From a virus, in the IMG/VR virus record IMGVR_UViG_3300035188_001352, positions 54,938 through 118,937 of that record: a stretch of 64,000 bases of DNA. The stretch is one strand, 5' to 3'. The translations under genes and the position numbers were made by a program. The notes under the pieces are model-generated. The model was not told the origin of the DNA. It saw only the letters and a list, made by a program, of their open reading frames with translations, and searched no databases. Of the stretch, positions 27,433 to 34,022 are shown piece by piece (the first letter of the stretch is position 1; each line of letters begins with the position of its first letter).

Positions 27433-27924
27433 TTACTTTTTCGACCTAAATCCTAAAGACCTACTGTAAGATTGTAATATCATTATATCACATCTTGCTG
27501 CTTCTGTACACAAATACTTTGGGTCAGGATACACTCCAACTCGTCCTAAGTCCAACCTATCAGCATCCCAACATATCTGAGTGGTAATGTCTGCCAGAGT
27601 TGCTCCATGAGTGTGGAACATGCATGCATACCGTAAGATGCTCAGTTCAGTATCATCAAGACTAATGATACCTTTATCATTCAGTTCTTTAGCAAAATCA
27701 GCTGCTCGGTCTCCATGTCTATGATCGTGGCCATCATTCAATCGACAACTATCATGTAAGAATGCAAACAGTTCAATGACCTTGACATTAGCTCCAGGAT
27801 AGTGCGTTGCAAGTGTTAGACCATTCAACTTTACTCTTGACCAATGAGCAACTCCATGAATGCCATTCCAATCCAGTTGATACTTTTGACGAACTGTTTC
27901 AATGAGTTGCTTAGTGATGTTCAT
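27433..27924 (-). CDS. HD-domain hydrolase
   Basis: 163 aa. HGVAHWSRV gives the first His; FAFLHDSCRLNDGHDHRHGD contains the HD pair and later His residues; ICWDADRLDLGRVG holds the final Asp. This is the metal-binding set of the HD phosphohydrolase superfamily, which hydrolyses nucleotides or cyclic phosphates. The substrate is unknown. It is downstream of the endolysin gene and shares one base with it. Confidence 0.86.
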   Translation of the reverse strand: MNITKQLIETVRQKYQLDWNGIHGVAHWSRVKLNGLTLATHYPGANVKVIELFAFLHDSCRLNDGHDHRHGDRAADFAKELNDKGIISLDDTELSILRYACMFHTHGATLADITTQICWDADRLDLGRVGVYPDPKYLCTEAARCDIMILQSYSRSLGFRSKK

Positions 27925-28346
27925 TATGCTACGTTTAGTGTTTTACCTTTTTGAAAATCTGCTAACTTAAGACCGCCAGTGAATTGACAATGAGCCATTT
28001 CACGAAATCGGGTCCATCTTCCAGCCCATTCTAATCCAACTGACTCAGCAATGACACCGCAACGTTCAAATGTTTTGAGGTCTGCCCATTGTGCTTTACC
28101 ATTTACAACTGGCACGAAATCAAAAGCTACTCGCCAGTTATGCCAGCTTTGACCAGGCTTAGCATTAGTTACTTTCTTACCTGGAGTTGTACGACCTTGT
28201 GCATAGATTGCAGCTTGAGATTCCAAGTCACGATAAGTGCTAGTAATAAGAACATCAATCCCTTCTTCATCGCATTTTGCGACAAAGTCACGACACATTT
28301 TTGCAACAATTGGATGCAAGTCGTCAATATTTCTAGAGTTTTTCAT
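27924..28346 (-). CDS. Endolysin, M15-type peptidase
   Basis: 140 aa. DVLITSTYRDLESQAAIYAQ and GRTTPGKKVTNAKPGQSWHN lead to the zinc site: His in SWHNWRVAFDF and its Asp, and His in MAHCQF near the end. It fits the L-alanyl-D-glutamate / VanY-like endolysin family that cuts the peptidoglycan peptide. No signal peptide, so it needs a holin. A late promoter at 28379 fits expression at lysis. Confidence 0.9.
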   Translation of the reverse strand: MKNSRNIDDLHPIVAKMCRDFVAKCDEEGIDVLITSTYRDLESQAAIYAQGRTTPGKKVTNAKPGQSWHNWRVAFDFVPVVNGKAQWADLKTFERCGVIAESVGLEWAGRWTRFREMAHCQFTGGLKLADFQKGKTLNVA

Positions 28347-28378
28347 AGTTGTTTCTCCAATTTATTTTAACTTTCTAA

Positions 28379-28386
28379 TATTTATA
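28379..28386 (-). promoter_or_regulatory. Late promoter TATAAATA (endolysin)
   Basis: About 33 bp upstream of the endolysin start, minus strand. Confidence 0.68.
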
Positions 28387-28459
28387 TACTATATTATTTA
28401 TTCAAAGTTGCAAAAATGGAAGTTTCAAAACATTTATTTCTATTTTTTAATGAAACTAG

Positions 28460-28467
28460 TATAAATA
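28460..28467 (+). promoter_or_regulatory. Late promoter TATAAATA (secreted cassette)
   Basis: Plus strand, ~60 bp before the first secreted-protein gene; back to back with the endolysin promoter. Confidence 0.65.
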
Positions 28468-28525
28468 TTATTTGCTGAGACTGTTATGATGAGTTTTATT
28501 ATCAACAATTTAAAAGGAAATAAAA

Positions 28526-29038
28526 ATGAAAAGAGTACTACTTTTATCACTTAGTCTTTTGATTAGTTTTTCAGCTTCTGCAGTTATTTTACCTGCAGCA
28601 GTCGGACAAACATCAGGAGACTTAAAATTTAATGGAACTGTAGCTCCATCTTGTAATCTTATGACTTTTGTCGATGGAACAATTACTACTTCAGCAGACC
28701 AAACTCAATTATCTTCTGAAAATTCAGGTGGTTCTCCAGCTTCAGTAAGCTTACGTGCTAATGTGAATGGATATTCTTTACCATTAGGAACGCCAATTAT
28801 TATTGGTCCTAATGGAGTTTTATCTGACGCGATTGTAACTTCTTCAGCAATTGGTAATGGTTCTGATTTATTTGGCGTTGCTGTAAGTCAATTTGGACCA
28901 GATGCTGCGTCTAATACATTCTTCTTTGATGGCGGAACATACAACATTGCCGTAAATGCTAATGTTACGCGTCAAGATGGTTCTGCTTTCCCTGCTGGAA
29001 CATATCAATTAAAAATACCAGTATCTTGCACAATGTAA
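28526..29038 (+). CDS. Secreted pilin-like protein (170 aa)
   Basis: A clear signal peptide (MKRVLLLSLSLLISFSASA, cut near residue 19) leads a beta-rich, Thr/Ser/Gly-rich domain with two Cys: TVAPSCNLMTF near the start and IPVSCTM at the very end. GTYQLKIPVSC and GGTYNIAVNANVTRQDG resemble fimbrial or spore-coat-U-type subunits. It would be exported to the periplasm or surface. AGGAAAT precedes the ATG. Possible roles: shielding the host surface or a virion adhesin; unproven. Confidence 0.75.
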   Translation: MKRVLLLSLSLLISFSASAVILPAAVGQTSGDLKFNGTVAPSCNLMTFVDGTITTSADQTQLSSENSGGSPASVSLRANVNGYSLPLGTPIIIGPNGVLSDAIVTSSAIGNGSDLFGVAVSQFGPDAASNTFFFDGGTYNIAVNANVTRQDGSAFPAGTYQLKIPVSCTM

Positions 29039-29045
29039 TGTAAAA

Positions 29046-29114
29046 TAATAAGTTGAGGGATAGGGAATTTATAACCCGAAAAGATTTAATCCAGGTCCTT
29101 CTCTCAACTTATTA
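29046..29114 (+). other. Intergenic stem-loop with a 12-bp perfect stem
   Basis: TAATAAGTTGAG (29046-29057) and CTCAACTTATTA (29103-29114) are exact reverse complements with a 45-nt loop. It lies between the first two secreted-protein genes and has no U-run, so it is not a simple terminator; it may set mRNA processing or relative expression. Confidence 0.6.
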
Positions 29115-29150
29115 CTGGATTTATAAATTATAAAGTATAAAGGACATATT

Positions 29151-29516
29151 ATGAAACAGCATCTGATAAACTTATTTATTACCTTTTTTATATCAATCCC
29201 ATCAGTATTTGCAGTAAGTGTTTTTCCAAACAAAATAACTACAACCGGAGTTATTGGTACTAAAACTCCGATTCAATTTAAAATTTATGGTCACTTTGAA
29301 ACTGCTTCTATAGAATTTGTAAAAGTAATTGATTTACAAAAAAATGAAGACAAAATTATTTCTGAATTTGTTTTAGGTAAAGAGCAAGAACGAATTATTC
29401 CAATTGATATTATCATAAAAGATAATTCAAAATATTATCTTTGTGCGGTTCTAAAAGATTCTCAATCAATGAGGTTAAGAACATGCTCTATAGTTACCAC
29501 AAAAGTTTCTCAATAA
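29151..29516 (+). CDS. Secreted protein, second in cassette (121 aa)
   Basis: Signal peptide MKQHLINLFITFFISIPSVF with cleavage near A22, then a beta-sandwich-like body (VSVFPNKITTTGVIGTKTPI) and two Cys residues (YYLCAVL, RTCSIV). It may be a chaperone or partner for the pilin-like protein. AAAGGACAT precedes the ATG. Confidence 0.72.
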   Translation: MKQHLINLFITFFISIPSVFAVSVFPNKITTTGVIGTKTPIQFKIYGHFETASIEFVKVIDLQKNEDKIISEFVLGKEQERIIPIDIIIKDNSKYYLCAVLKDSQSMRLRTCSIVTTKVSQ

Positions 29517-29920
29517 TACTATTACTTATAGTTTCAAATAATGGTTATGGCTCACCAATGATGCCAATGACTCCTCAAAACTCAATTGGTGGAGATTCTG
29601 TTAGAGGACGTGATGGAACAACATGTAATCAAGGAACTCATATTGGCCCTACATTAGATTTTGGTATTACCGGAACAAAAAATACTAATGCATCTAATAG
29701 TTCAGACCCACAAGTTATCAATAATTATTATTCTAATCAAGAATCTTCTAATAATATCGCCGGTAATGACATTGGAGTTTATGCTCGAATTGTTATTCCT
29801 ATTGGAGAAGAACCTGCGAGAATTGATTGCACACAACTTTACGCTTTAGAAATAGAACGATTAAAAATGGAGTTAGAAAACATGAAAAAAGCCGGTTCTT
29901 CAGCTGTTAGTATTGAATAA
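29483..29920 (+). CDS. Secreted protein, third in cassette (145 aa)
   Basis: Start MLYSYHKSFSIILLLIVSNN at 29483 behind GAGG, inside the end of the previous gene (34-nt overlap). Signal peptide to about G22, then an Asn/Ser-rich linker (TKNTNASNSSDPQVINNYYS) and a C-terminal helix (LYALEIERLKMELENMKKAG) able to form a coiled coil. It may anchor or multimerise the complex. Confidence 0.7.
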   Translation: MLYSYHKSFSIILLLIVSNNGYGSPMMPMTPQNSIGGDSVRGRDGTTCNQGTHIGPTLDFGITGTKNTNASNSSDPQVINNYYSNQESSNNIAGNDIGVYARIVIPIGEEPARIDCTQLYALEIERLKMELENMKKAGSSAVSIE

Positions 29921-29944
29921 ATTCATTAGTTTATTCGCATTTAT

Positions 29945-30030
29945 TGGTAGCATCGCCCGGACTTGAACCGGGATAGCCGAAGCTGGCAGATTTTAAGTCT
30001 GCTGGGTATACCTAATTCCCCCACGATGCC
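29945..30030 (-). tRNA. tRNA-Leu(TAA)
   Basis: Class II: acceptor GGCATCG/CGATGCT, stem GCAGA/TCTGC with loop CTTAAAA, variable arm, T loop TTCAAGT, A73, CCA. Confidence 0.94.
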
Positions 30031-30044
30031 ACGTATAATTTGAA

Positions 30045-30180
30045 GTGAATGAATAGGATTCGAACCTATGACATGCTGCTTGGATTTGGATAATCATTTT
30101 CAACGGTTCAACGTGAATTGAACAAAAACTAAAAACGCTATTTTGATGGCGGCTGCTCTACCAACTGAGCTATCATTCAC
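30045..30180 (-). tRNA. tRNA with a 62-nt anticodon-loop insertion
   Basis: Acceptor TGAATGA/TCATTCA with an extra G-1:C73 pair, D arm GCTC/GAGC, anticodon stem GCCGC/GCAGC (one mismatch) and T arm ATAGG-TTCGAAT-CCTAT are intact. The loop is 69 nt and contains its own hairpin GTTCAA/TTGAAC. Joined, the ends give CATCCAA (UCC), but A33 makes this uncertain. The G-1:C73 pair is a His-tRNA feature. No CCA is encoded. Confidence 0.65.
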
Positions 30181-30291
30181 ATTATTCTATAGAAAAATAC
30201 TATTTATTCTAATACTTTTTTATAGAATGACTAGCGATTAGAACATACCTGTCTAACCACCAGTCATCAAGAACCTTTGTCTTACATCTTT

Positions 30292-30476
30292 TTGCAAATA
30301 ACCCACATGTTTGACGATGAGTTTGAGTTATATTTGACCGACACTCTAACCACTGAGTTACTCCACCCCACTTGATACTGACGAGCTATTCAATACCAAG
30401 TGGAGGTGGAAATGGGATTCGAACCCACGACTTTCGGTTTATCATAATAGAATGATAAGATTGTGCCTATTTGCAA
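30292..30476 (-). repeat. 9-bp terminal inverted repeat closing the permuted tRNA precursor
   Basis: TTGCAAATA (30292-30300) and TATTTGCAA (30468-30476) are exact reverse complements that flank the permuted tRNA-Ile. Confidence 0.8.
30336..30444 (-). tRNA. Circularly permuted tRNA-Ile(GAU)
   Basis: On the minus strand the 3' half comes first (30444 to 30401): TGATAA, ACCGA, AAGTC, T arm GTGGG-TTCGAAT-CCCAT, TTCCACC, U, CCA. After a 33-nt linker the 5' half follows (30367 to 30336): GGTGGAG, TA, ACTC-AGTGGTTA-GAGT, G, TCGGT, C. Acceptor (7 bp with one wobble) and anticodon stem (TCGGT/ACCGA) pair only between the swapped halves. Joining C to TGATAA gives loop CTGATAA. The linker adds a further 10-bp stem (CCACTTGGTA/TATCAAGTGG, one G-U). 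Confidence 0.85.
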
Positions 30477-30559
30477 TTGTTAAGATGCCTTCCTAGTCAC
30501 GTATGCTGAGCGATACGAAGAAGATAACTTTGTAATAGAACTGAATACTCACATAAGAG

Positions 30560-30660
30560 CAGAATATGCCTGTTCTTCTACTTCCCCACAAAATATTCTA
30601 TGTTGATAAAACACTTTGTGGGGAAGGATGGACTCGAACCACCACATCAATTCTAAAACG
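30560..30660 (-). other. Possible second permuted tRNA
   Basis: The minus strand reads a T arm GGTGG-TTCGAGT-CCATC and acceptor CTTCCCC-A, then a 22-nt linker, then GGGGAAG-TA-GAAG and a D-like loop with GG. The acceptor strands are part of a perfect 12-bp stem (30581-30592 with 30615-30626). The anticodon stem is not clear (ATTCT/AGAAT is possible but clashes with the D stem), and only CA follows A73. Confidence 0.45.
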
Positions 30661-30701
30661 ATTTACTACAATAATAAAGATAAGTTTGGCTCGTTTGTTT
30701 T

Positions 30702-31061
30702 CTAATCCAGGTCAATCAAAATGGTATCACCGTCTATGACCTGGACATATCTAATCATATTTATCATACACTGAATCATAGTCAATTCAGTTAGAACTTC
30801 TATTGCTTGATAATTTCTAAAAAATGGAGATGGAACAATTGCATTTGCAAAATCCCTAAACATATGAGCTCTGATTACTCCAGCTTCTATTGCTTGACCA
30901 ACAGTTTCAAATACTACTTCATACACAGAATAATCAGAAAGCATATCAGGTACAATACCAGAATATTCTGATATGACTTCTTTTAGATTTTCCATTGTAA
31001 CTTCTTTAGAAGATTTTGCAAACTTCCAAATAACTTGGCCTATACCTTCAGGTCTGTACAT
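30702..31061 (-). CDS. Hypothetical protein (119 aa)
   Basis: An acidic helical body with hydrophobic patches and a final VQVIDGDTILIDLD strand pair. It is headed by the early promoter at 31174 and a ~100-nt leader with a stem-loop. No family recognised. Confidence 0.7.
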   Translation of the reverse strand: MYRPEGIGQVIWKFAKSSKEVTMENLKEVISEYSGIVPDMLSDYSVYEVVFETVGQAIEAGVIRAHMFRDFANAIVPSPFFRNYQAIEVLTELTMIQCMINMIRYVQVIDGDTILIDLD

Positions 31062-31095
31062 CGAATTTTCTCTCCACTTTATTTCACAATTTGGT

Positions 31096-31166
31096 AAAAG
31101 TACAACTAAAAACGCTTATGGGTTTGTATCTTAACGGGATAATCCATTAGCTCCGGTTGAACTTTT
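31096..31166 (-). promoter_or_regulatory. Structured 5' leader
   Basis: AAAAGTTCAAC (minus strand, 31166-31156) pairs with GTTGTACTTTT (31106-31096) with one mismatch, enclosing about 49 nt with GGATTATCC and CTAATGG/CCCGTTAAG pairings. The region begins at the predicted start of the early transcript and ends ~35 nt before the gene at 31061. A leader regulator (riboswitch-like) or another closed small RNA. Confidence 0.42.
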
Positions 31167-31173
31167 ATTTGTA

Positions 31174-31206
31174 TCTATTCTATCATGCTTTTTAGTCAAT
31201 GTAAAC
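31174..31206 (-). promoter_or_regulatory. Early promoter
   Basis: GTTTACA 31200-31206 and a TAGAATAGATAC -10 area that deviates from the consensus; the spacing is longer by one or two bases. Confidence 0.65.
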
Positions 31207-31209
31207 GGT

Positions 31210-31974
31210 TTATTTGAAGACATCCAAAATCAAGTTTGCAATCGTGTTACCGATTTTTTCGTTGATGACTTCAACAGAGTTTGCACGCTGTCTTGCTTGT
31301 TTGGTTTCAACCAACAATTCATCAAGAATTGCAATTGCATCTGCTTTTTGCTTGGAAGTAGCAGCACCAGAAATCAAACGACGTTTGAATGTTCCAACAA
31401 CTTTATCGGCAGTCACTTTTTCAATTTGAGCTGGATGTTTGTCAGTTGCTTCATACAAGACCACAGCAGTCATTGTCTTTTCAGTTTTGCTGGTGACTTC
31501 TTCACCTGTCGTTACGAACTCGCCTTTACGACCATTGTCAGTTACTTTCCATTCTTTAGACGCATCCAAAGTTGGAACCGTATCCATCACATTACGCAAT
31601 GTTTGCAGACGAGTTTCAAGACCAAGCAATTCATCAACCGGTACATTAGGTACTAATACTTGTCCACGGAACAACAGGTCAGCATTGGCAATTTGGTTAG
31701 TACGATTTTTTGCAAAAGTGATGTCTTCGGCTTTTGCCCAGAAGTCAAACACATATTCAAGAGTTTCAGGGACTGTAGTTGGCAAAGCTTTTTCGTCACG
31801 AGCAGCTTCTTCAATTGCAGCATTTTCCGGAGAATCAACCAACATTTTCAATGTTTTGATATGACCTGCAAAAAACTGGTCTTTACGGAATTTGTTGCTA
31901 GTGTCATCCAGTAATTTTGCAACTGCAGTGTTACGAGTTTTTTCAACAGCTAGGATTTCGTGGAGTTTTGTCAT
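31210..31974 (-). CDS. Conserved phage protein (DUF7873-like)
   Basis: 254 aa. MTKLHEILAVEKTRNTAVAK, LPTTVPETLEYVFDFW, then VPTLDASKEW and VLYEATDKHPAQIEKV are blocks that recur in a phage protein family I recall as DUF7873. Soluble, mixed alpha/beta, no known biochemical role. It has a long well-kept frame and a GAGG-type ribosome site. Confidence 0.82.
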   Translation of the reverse strand: MTKLHEILAVEKTRNTAVAKLLDDTSNKFRKDQFFAGHIKTLKMLVDSPENAAIEEAARDEKALPTTVPETLEYVFDFWAKAEDITFAKNRTNQIANADLLFRGQVLVPNVPVDELLGLETRLQTLRNVMDTVPTLDASKEWKVTDNGRKGEFVTTGEEVTSKTEKTMTAVVLYEATDKHPAQIEKVTADKVVGTFKRRLISGAATSKQKADAIAILDELLVETKQARQRANSVEVINEKIGNTIANLILDVFK

Positions 31975-32023
31975 TTTGATTTACCTCTTGTGATATGTTT
32001 ATAAGTATTACGATAAAGTTGTA

Positions 32024-32317
32024 TTATATACCAGATTTCTTACGTAGATGATATCTTAGTGTAAGAAGTTTTTCGCGAAAGTCTACATAATACCTGTCTT
32101 GTTCAGTTGCAAGTACATCAGTGACTACACTTCGTGGGTCATGATTATGCATATCATATTCAGTCTGAACAATATAACCAGCGGGATTGATAGCCTCAAT
32201 GGACTCAAGTGGAACATAGATGTCTTCAACTAAAGAAAGAACTGCGCTAATCAGGTCTGATTCAGACACATTGATAGAAACTATCTGTTGTTGAGTACCA
32301 CGAATTTGAACTGCCAT
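32024..32317 (-). CDS. Hypothetical protein (97 aa)
   Basis: MAVQIRGTQQQIVSINVSES, beta-rich first half, then a helix and a basic end (LRYHLRKKSGI). First gene after the early promoter at 32350. Confidence 0.7.
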   Translation of the reverse strand: MAVQIRGTQQQIVSINVSESDLISAVLSLVEDIYVPLESIEAINPAGYIVQTEYDMHNHDPRSVVTDVLATEQDRYYVDFREKLLTLRYHLRKKSGI

Positions 32318-32349
32318 ATAAAAGACTCATAAGGTTTTAAGATTATGAG

Positions 32350-32382
32350 TCTATTATAACAAGCAGAAGGACTAAAGTAAAC
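32350..32382 (-). promoter_or_regulatory. Early promoter
   Basis: GTTTACTTTA and TATAATAGA on the minus strand; the -35 has one base changed. No palindrome-like element; the lipoprotein gene ends 3 bp upstream. Confidence 0.66.
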
Positions 32383-32384
32383 GG

Positions 32385-32561
32385 TTATTTTTGCGGAAGT
32401 TGGTTTTGGTCAGGAACAGGTGGTGCATTGCCATGACGATGACTGTATTCATTGCGATGATAGCCAGACGGTTGTTTTGAACCATCATCTTGATAGACAC
32501 TTGTTGTTCCACACGCAGTAAGAACCATCGTGATTGTGATTAAGATAAGTAGAGCTTTCAT
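32385..32561 (-). CDS. Small Pro/His-rich lipoprotein (58 aa; possible outer-membrane spanin)
   Basis: Lipobox LTAC at residues 14-17 after a short signal (MKALLILITITMVLTAC). The mature part is short and rich in Pro, His and Gln (GNAPPVPDQNQLPQK), as in Rz1-type o-spanins. The two genes upstream could be lysis partners. Low certainty for the role, good for the lipoprotein call. Confidence 0.68.
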   Translation of the reverse strand: MKALLILITITMVLTACGTTSVYQDDGSKQPSGYHRNEYSHRHGNAPPVPDQNQLPQK

Positions 32562-32564
32562 ATG

Positions 32565-32828
32565 TTATTGTGCCATTGGAAAAAGATGTTTGATTATTTT
32601 GTCAATAAAAGAACGATGTTCATTATCGACAAACTGTAAGCGAGATTCAAGCTTCTTGATTTTCATTTGAGCTATACGTAATTCTTCAGTGAGTTCTTCA
32701 ATTTGTTCGTTCTTGCTTTTTACTGCATATTGAAGAACTCGCAAAAAGTCTGCATACTTACCCCAAATGCCATCCTTGCATTGCTCCATAGGACCAAACT
32801 TCCAGAAGCCTTGATTGTATCGGTTCAT
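32565..32828 (-). CDS. Coiled-coil protein (87 aa)
   Basis: Start MNRYNQGFWKFGPMEQCKDG at 32828, overlapping no coding sequence of importance. Residues ~35-70 form a strong coiled coil (KSKNEQIEELTEELRIAQMK). No TM segment is seen. Lies between the lipoprotein and a membrane protein. Confidence 0.66.
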   Translation of the reverse strand: MNRYNQGFWKFGPMEQCKDGIWGKYADFLRVLQYAVKSKNEQIEELTEELRIAQMKIKKLESRLQFVDNEHRSFIDKIIKHLFPMAQ

Positions 32829-32830
32829 CA

Positions 32831-33124
32831 CTACTTTGCAGCTTTTTCTGGTCCGCCCCATACGATTGGAGTAGAAGTGACATAACGAAGACCAATATTG
32901 ATGATAGTCAAGATTTGAGCTTGCATACCTTCATCCATGACATAACCGTACTTGCTCTGTAAAAAGAATGCTACAAAAGCTAACAAATTTACCCAGATTG
33001 TCTTGCTTTGAATGATGCGCTTCGCGTCCTGCATATCAATCTTGCCATCATCAAGAATACCCAATGTATCAAGTTGATTAGGTTTTGTGATTTCTTCTGT
33101 AGTGTCAGGTTTTTGAGTGTTCAT
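32831..33124 (-). CDS. Membrane protein (97 aa), possible lysis-related
   Basis: A hydrophilic N-terminal part, then one membrane segment (about residues 44-62, TIWVNLLAFVAFFLQSKYGY) and a second weak hydrophobic stretch near QILTIINIGLRYV. Topology resembles small phage holin-like proteins, and the lipoprotein gene follows. Inference from context. Confidence 0.66.
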   Translation of the reverse strand: MNTQKPDTTEEITKPNQLDTLGILDDGKIDMQDAKRIIQSKTIWVNLLAFVAFFLQSKYGYVMDEGMQAQILTIINIGLRYVTSTPIVWGGPEKAAK

Positions 33125-33184
33125 ATCGTTATCTCCATATAAGTGTATTTGGTTATACCACTATTTATGGAGATAGTATGAAAA

Positions 33185-33261
33185 TGGTAGGCCGGGAGGG
33201 ATTCGAACCCGCTGTCTTCACCTTATGAGGGAGTTGCTTATACCGCTTAAGCTTCCGGCCT
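33185..33261 (-). tRNA. tRNA with CAT anticodon (third in window)
   Basis: Acceptor AGGCCGG/CCGGCCT, D arm GCTT/AAGC, loop CTCATAA on a stem with two mismatches, T loop TTCGAAT, A73, CCA. Three CAU tRNAs could cover elongator Met, initiator-like and Ile2 use. Confidence 0.84.
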
Positions 33262-33268
33262 GAAAAGG

Positions 33269-33460
33269 TTATTGACTTATTTCATTATTGCGACGTAAGC
33301 AGTATTTACCACCAACTTCATCTGCAATGATGAAGCCATTTTGGCTGTCACAAGTACGTCTAAATTCCATGTCTTTCATGGCTTTTTCGTAATTGAAAAC
33401 ATAAAGACCAACAATGAGTGCGAAAATAATTGCAAGGCTAATAAGAATACGTTTCATCAT
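33269..33460 (-). CDS. Small exported or membrane-anchored protein (63 aa)
   Basis: MMKRILISLAIIFALIVGLY is a signal anchor; the outside part has two Cys (FRRTCDSQNGF and KYCLRRN) that could form a disulfide. Ends 8 bp from the CAT tRNA. Confidence 0.7.
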   Translation of the reverse strand: MMKRILISLAIIFALIVGLYVFNYEKAMKDMEFRRTCDSQNGFIIADEVGGKYCLRRNNEISQ

Positions 33461-33481
33461 GATAGTTCTCTCTCTTCGTAG

Positions 33482-33649
33482 TTATAGTTGATAAGTAGTG
33501 ACTTGGATGTCACGAGTTTCACTTGATTCTGAAGGACATTGTATACTAGTTTTTTCAGAATGTAAACGGTTAATTAGCAAATGCATATAAAAAATCAATC
33601 CAAATACAATGACATGAAGAGCAATGATATATGCTTTCTTAGTCATCAT
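33482..33649 (-). CDS. Small membrane protein (55 aa)
   Basis: MMTKKAYIIALHVIVFGLIF is a membrane segment; the tail has one Cys. The ATG overlaps the stop of the gene upstream. An early promoter is embedded in its 3' half, which either limits the gene or shows compact packing. Confidence 0.55.
   Translation of the reverse strand: MMTKKAYIIALHVIVFGLIFYMHLLINRLHSEKTSIQCPSESSETRDIQVTTYQL
33538..33567 (-). promoter_or_regulatory. Early promoter, weak -10
   Basis: TTTACA 33561-33566 and GTATACAAT as the -10 region, inside a small reading frame; drives 33269-33460. Confidence 0.6.
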
Positions 33650-33986
33650 AATGATGACTATTATAATGACCGTGGTGATGTCTATGTTCTCCGCTACGGT
33701 AAGAAGTATATCCTCTATAGTAGTATGGACGATGATACACTACTGGAGGTGCATAATAGTGATGCTCATACACTACAGGAGGTCTAACATAGGTTGGAAC
33801 TGAAAATGTAATGCTTGGAGAATTGTAAGTATTCCCAAGTGGGATTGTGATACTACCAGAAGACGGTTGTTGATAATATCGTGGCGGTTGAGTATCATAA
33901 TAGTAATCGCCATCATAAGCATGAATAGACATGCTCGTCATAAAACCGATTATTCCTAACAATGCTCCTAATTGATAACGTTTCAT
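33639..33986 (-). CDS. Secreted Tyr/His/Pro-rich protein (115 aa)
   Basis: Start MKRYQLGALLGIIGFMTSMS at 33986; the signal peptide is cut after about A23 (IHA). The mature part is full of Tyr, Pro and His (YYYDTQPPRYYQQ, YRSGEHRHHHGHYNSHHYDD), so it may bind metal or be disordered. A late promoter is ~30 bp upstream. Function unknown. Confidence 0.75.
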   Translation of the reverse strand: MKRYQLGALLGIIGFMTSMSIHAYDGDYYYDTQPPRYYQQPSSGSITIPLGNTYNSPSITFSVPTYVRPPVVYEHHYYAPPVVYHRPYYYRGYTSYRSGEHRHHHGHYNSHHYDD

Positions 33987-34014
33987 TATATACTCTCCTT
34001 TATTATCTAAAAGG

Positions 34015-34022
34015 TATTTATA
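34015..34022 (-). promoter_or_regulatory. Late promoter TATAAATA
   Basis: Minus strand, ~29 bp upstream of the Tyr/His-rich gene. Confidence 0.65.

Noticed and set aside
30045-30180. Group I intron in the disrupted tRNA
   Set aside because: The insert (62 nt) is far too short for a group I core and has no conserved core elements visible.
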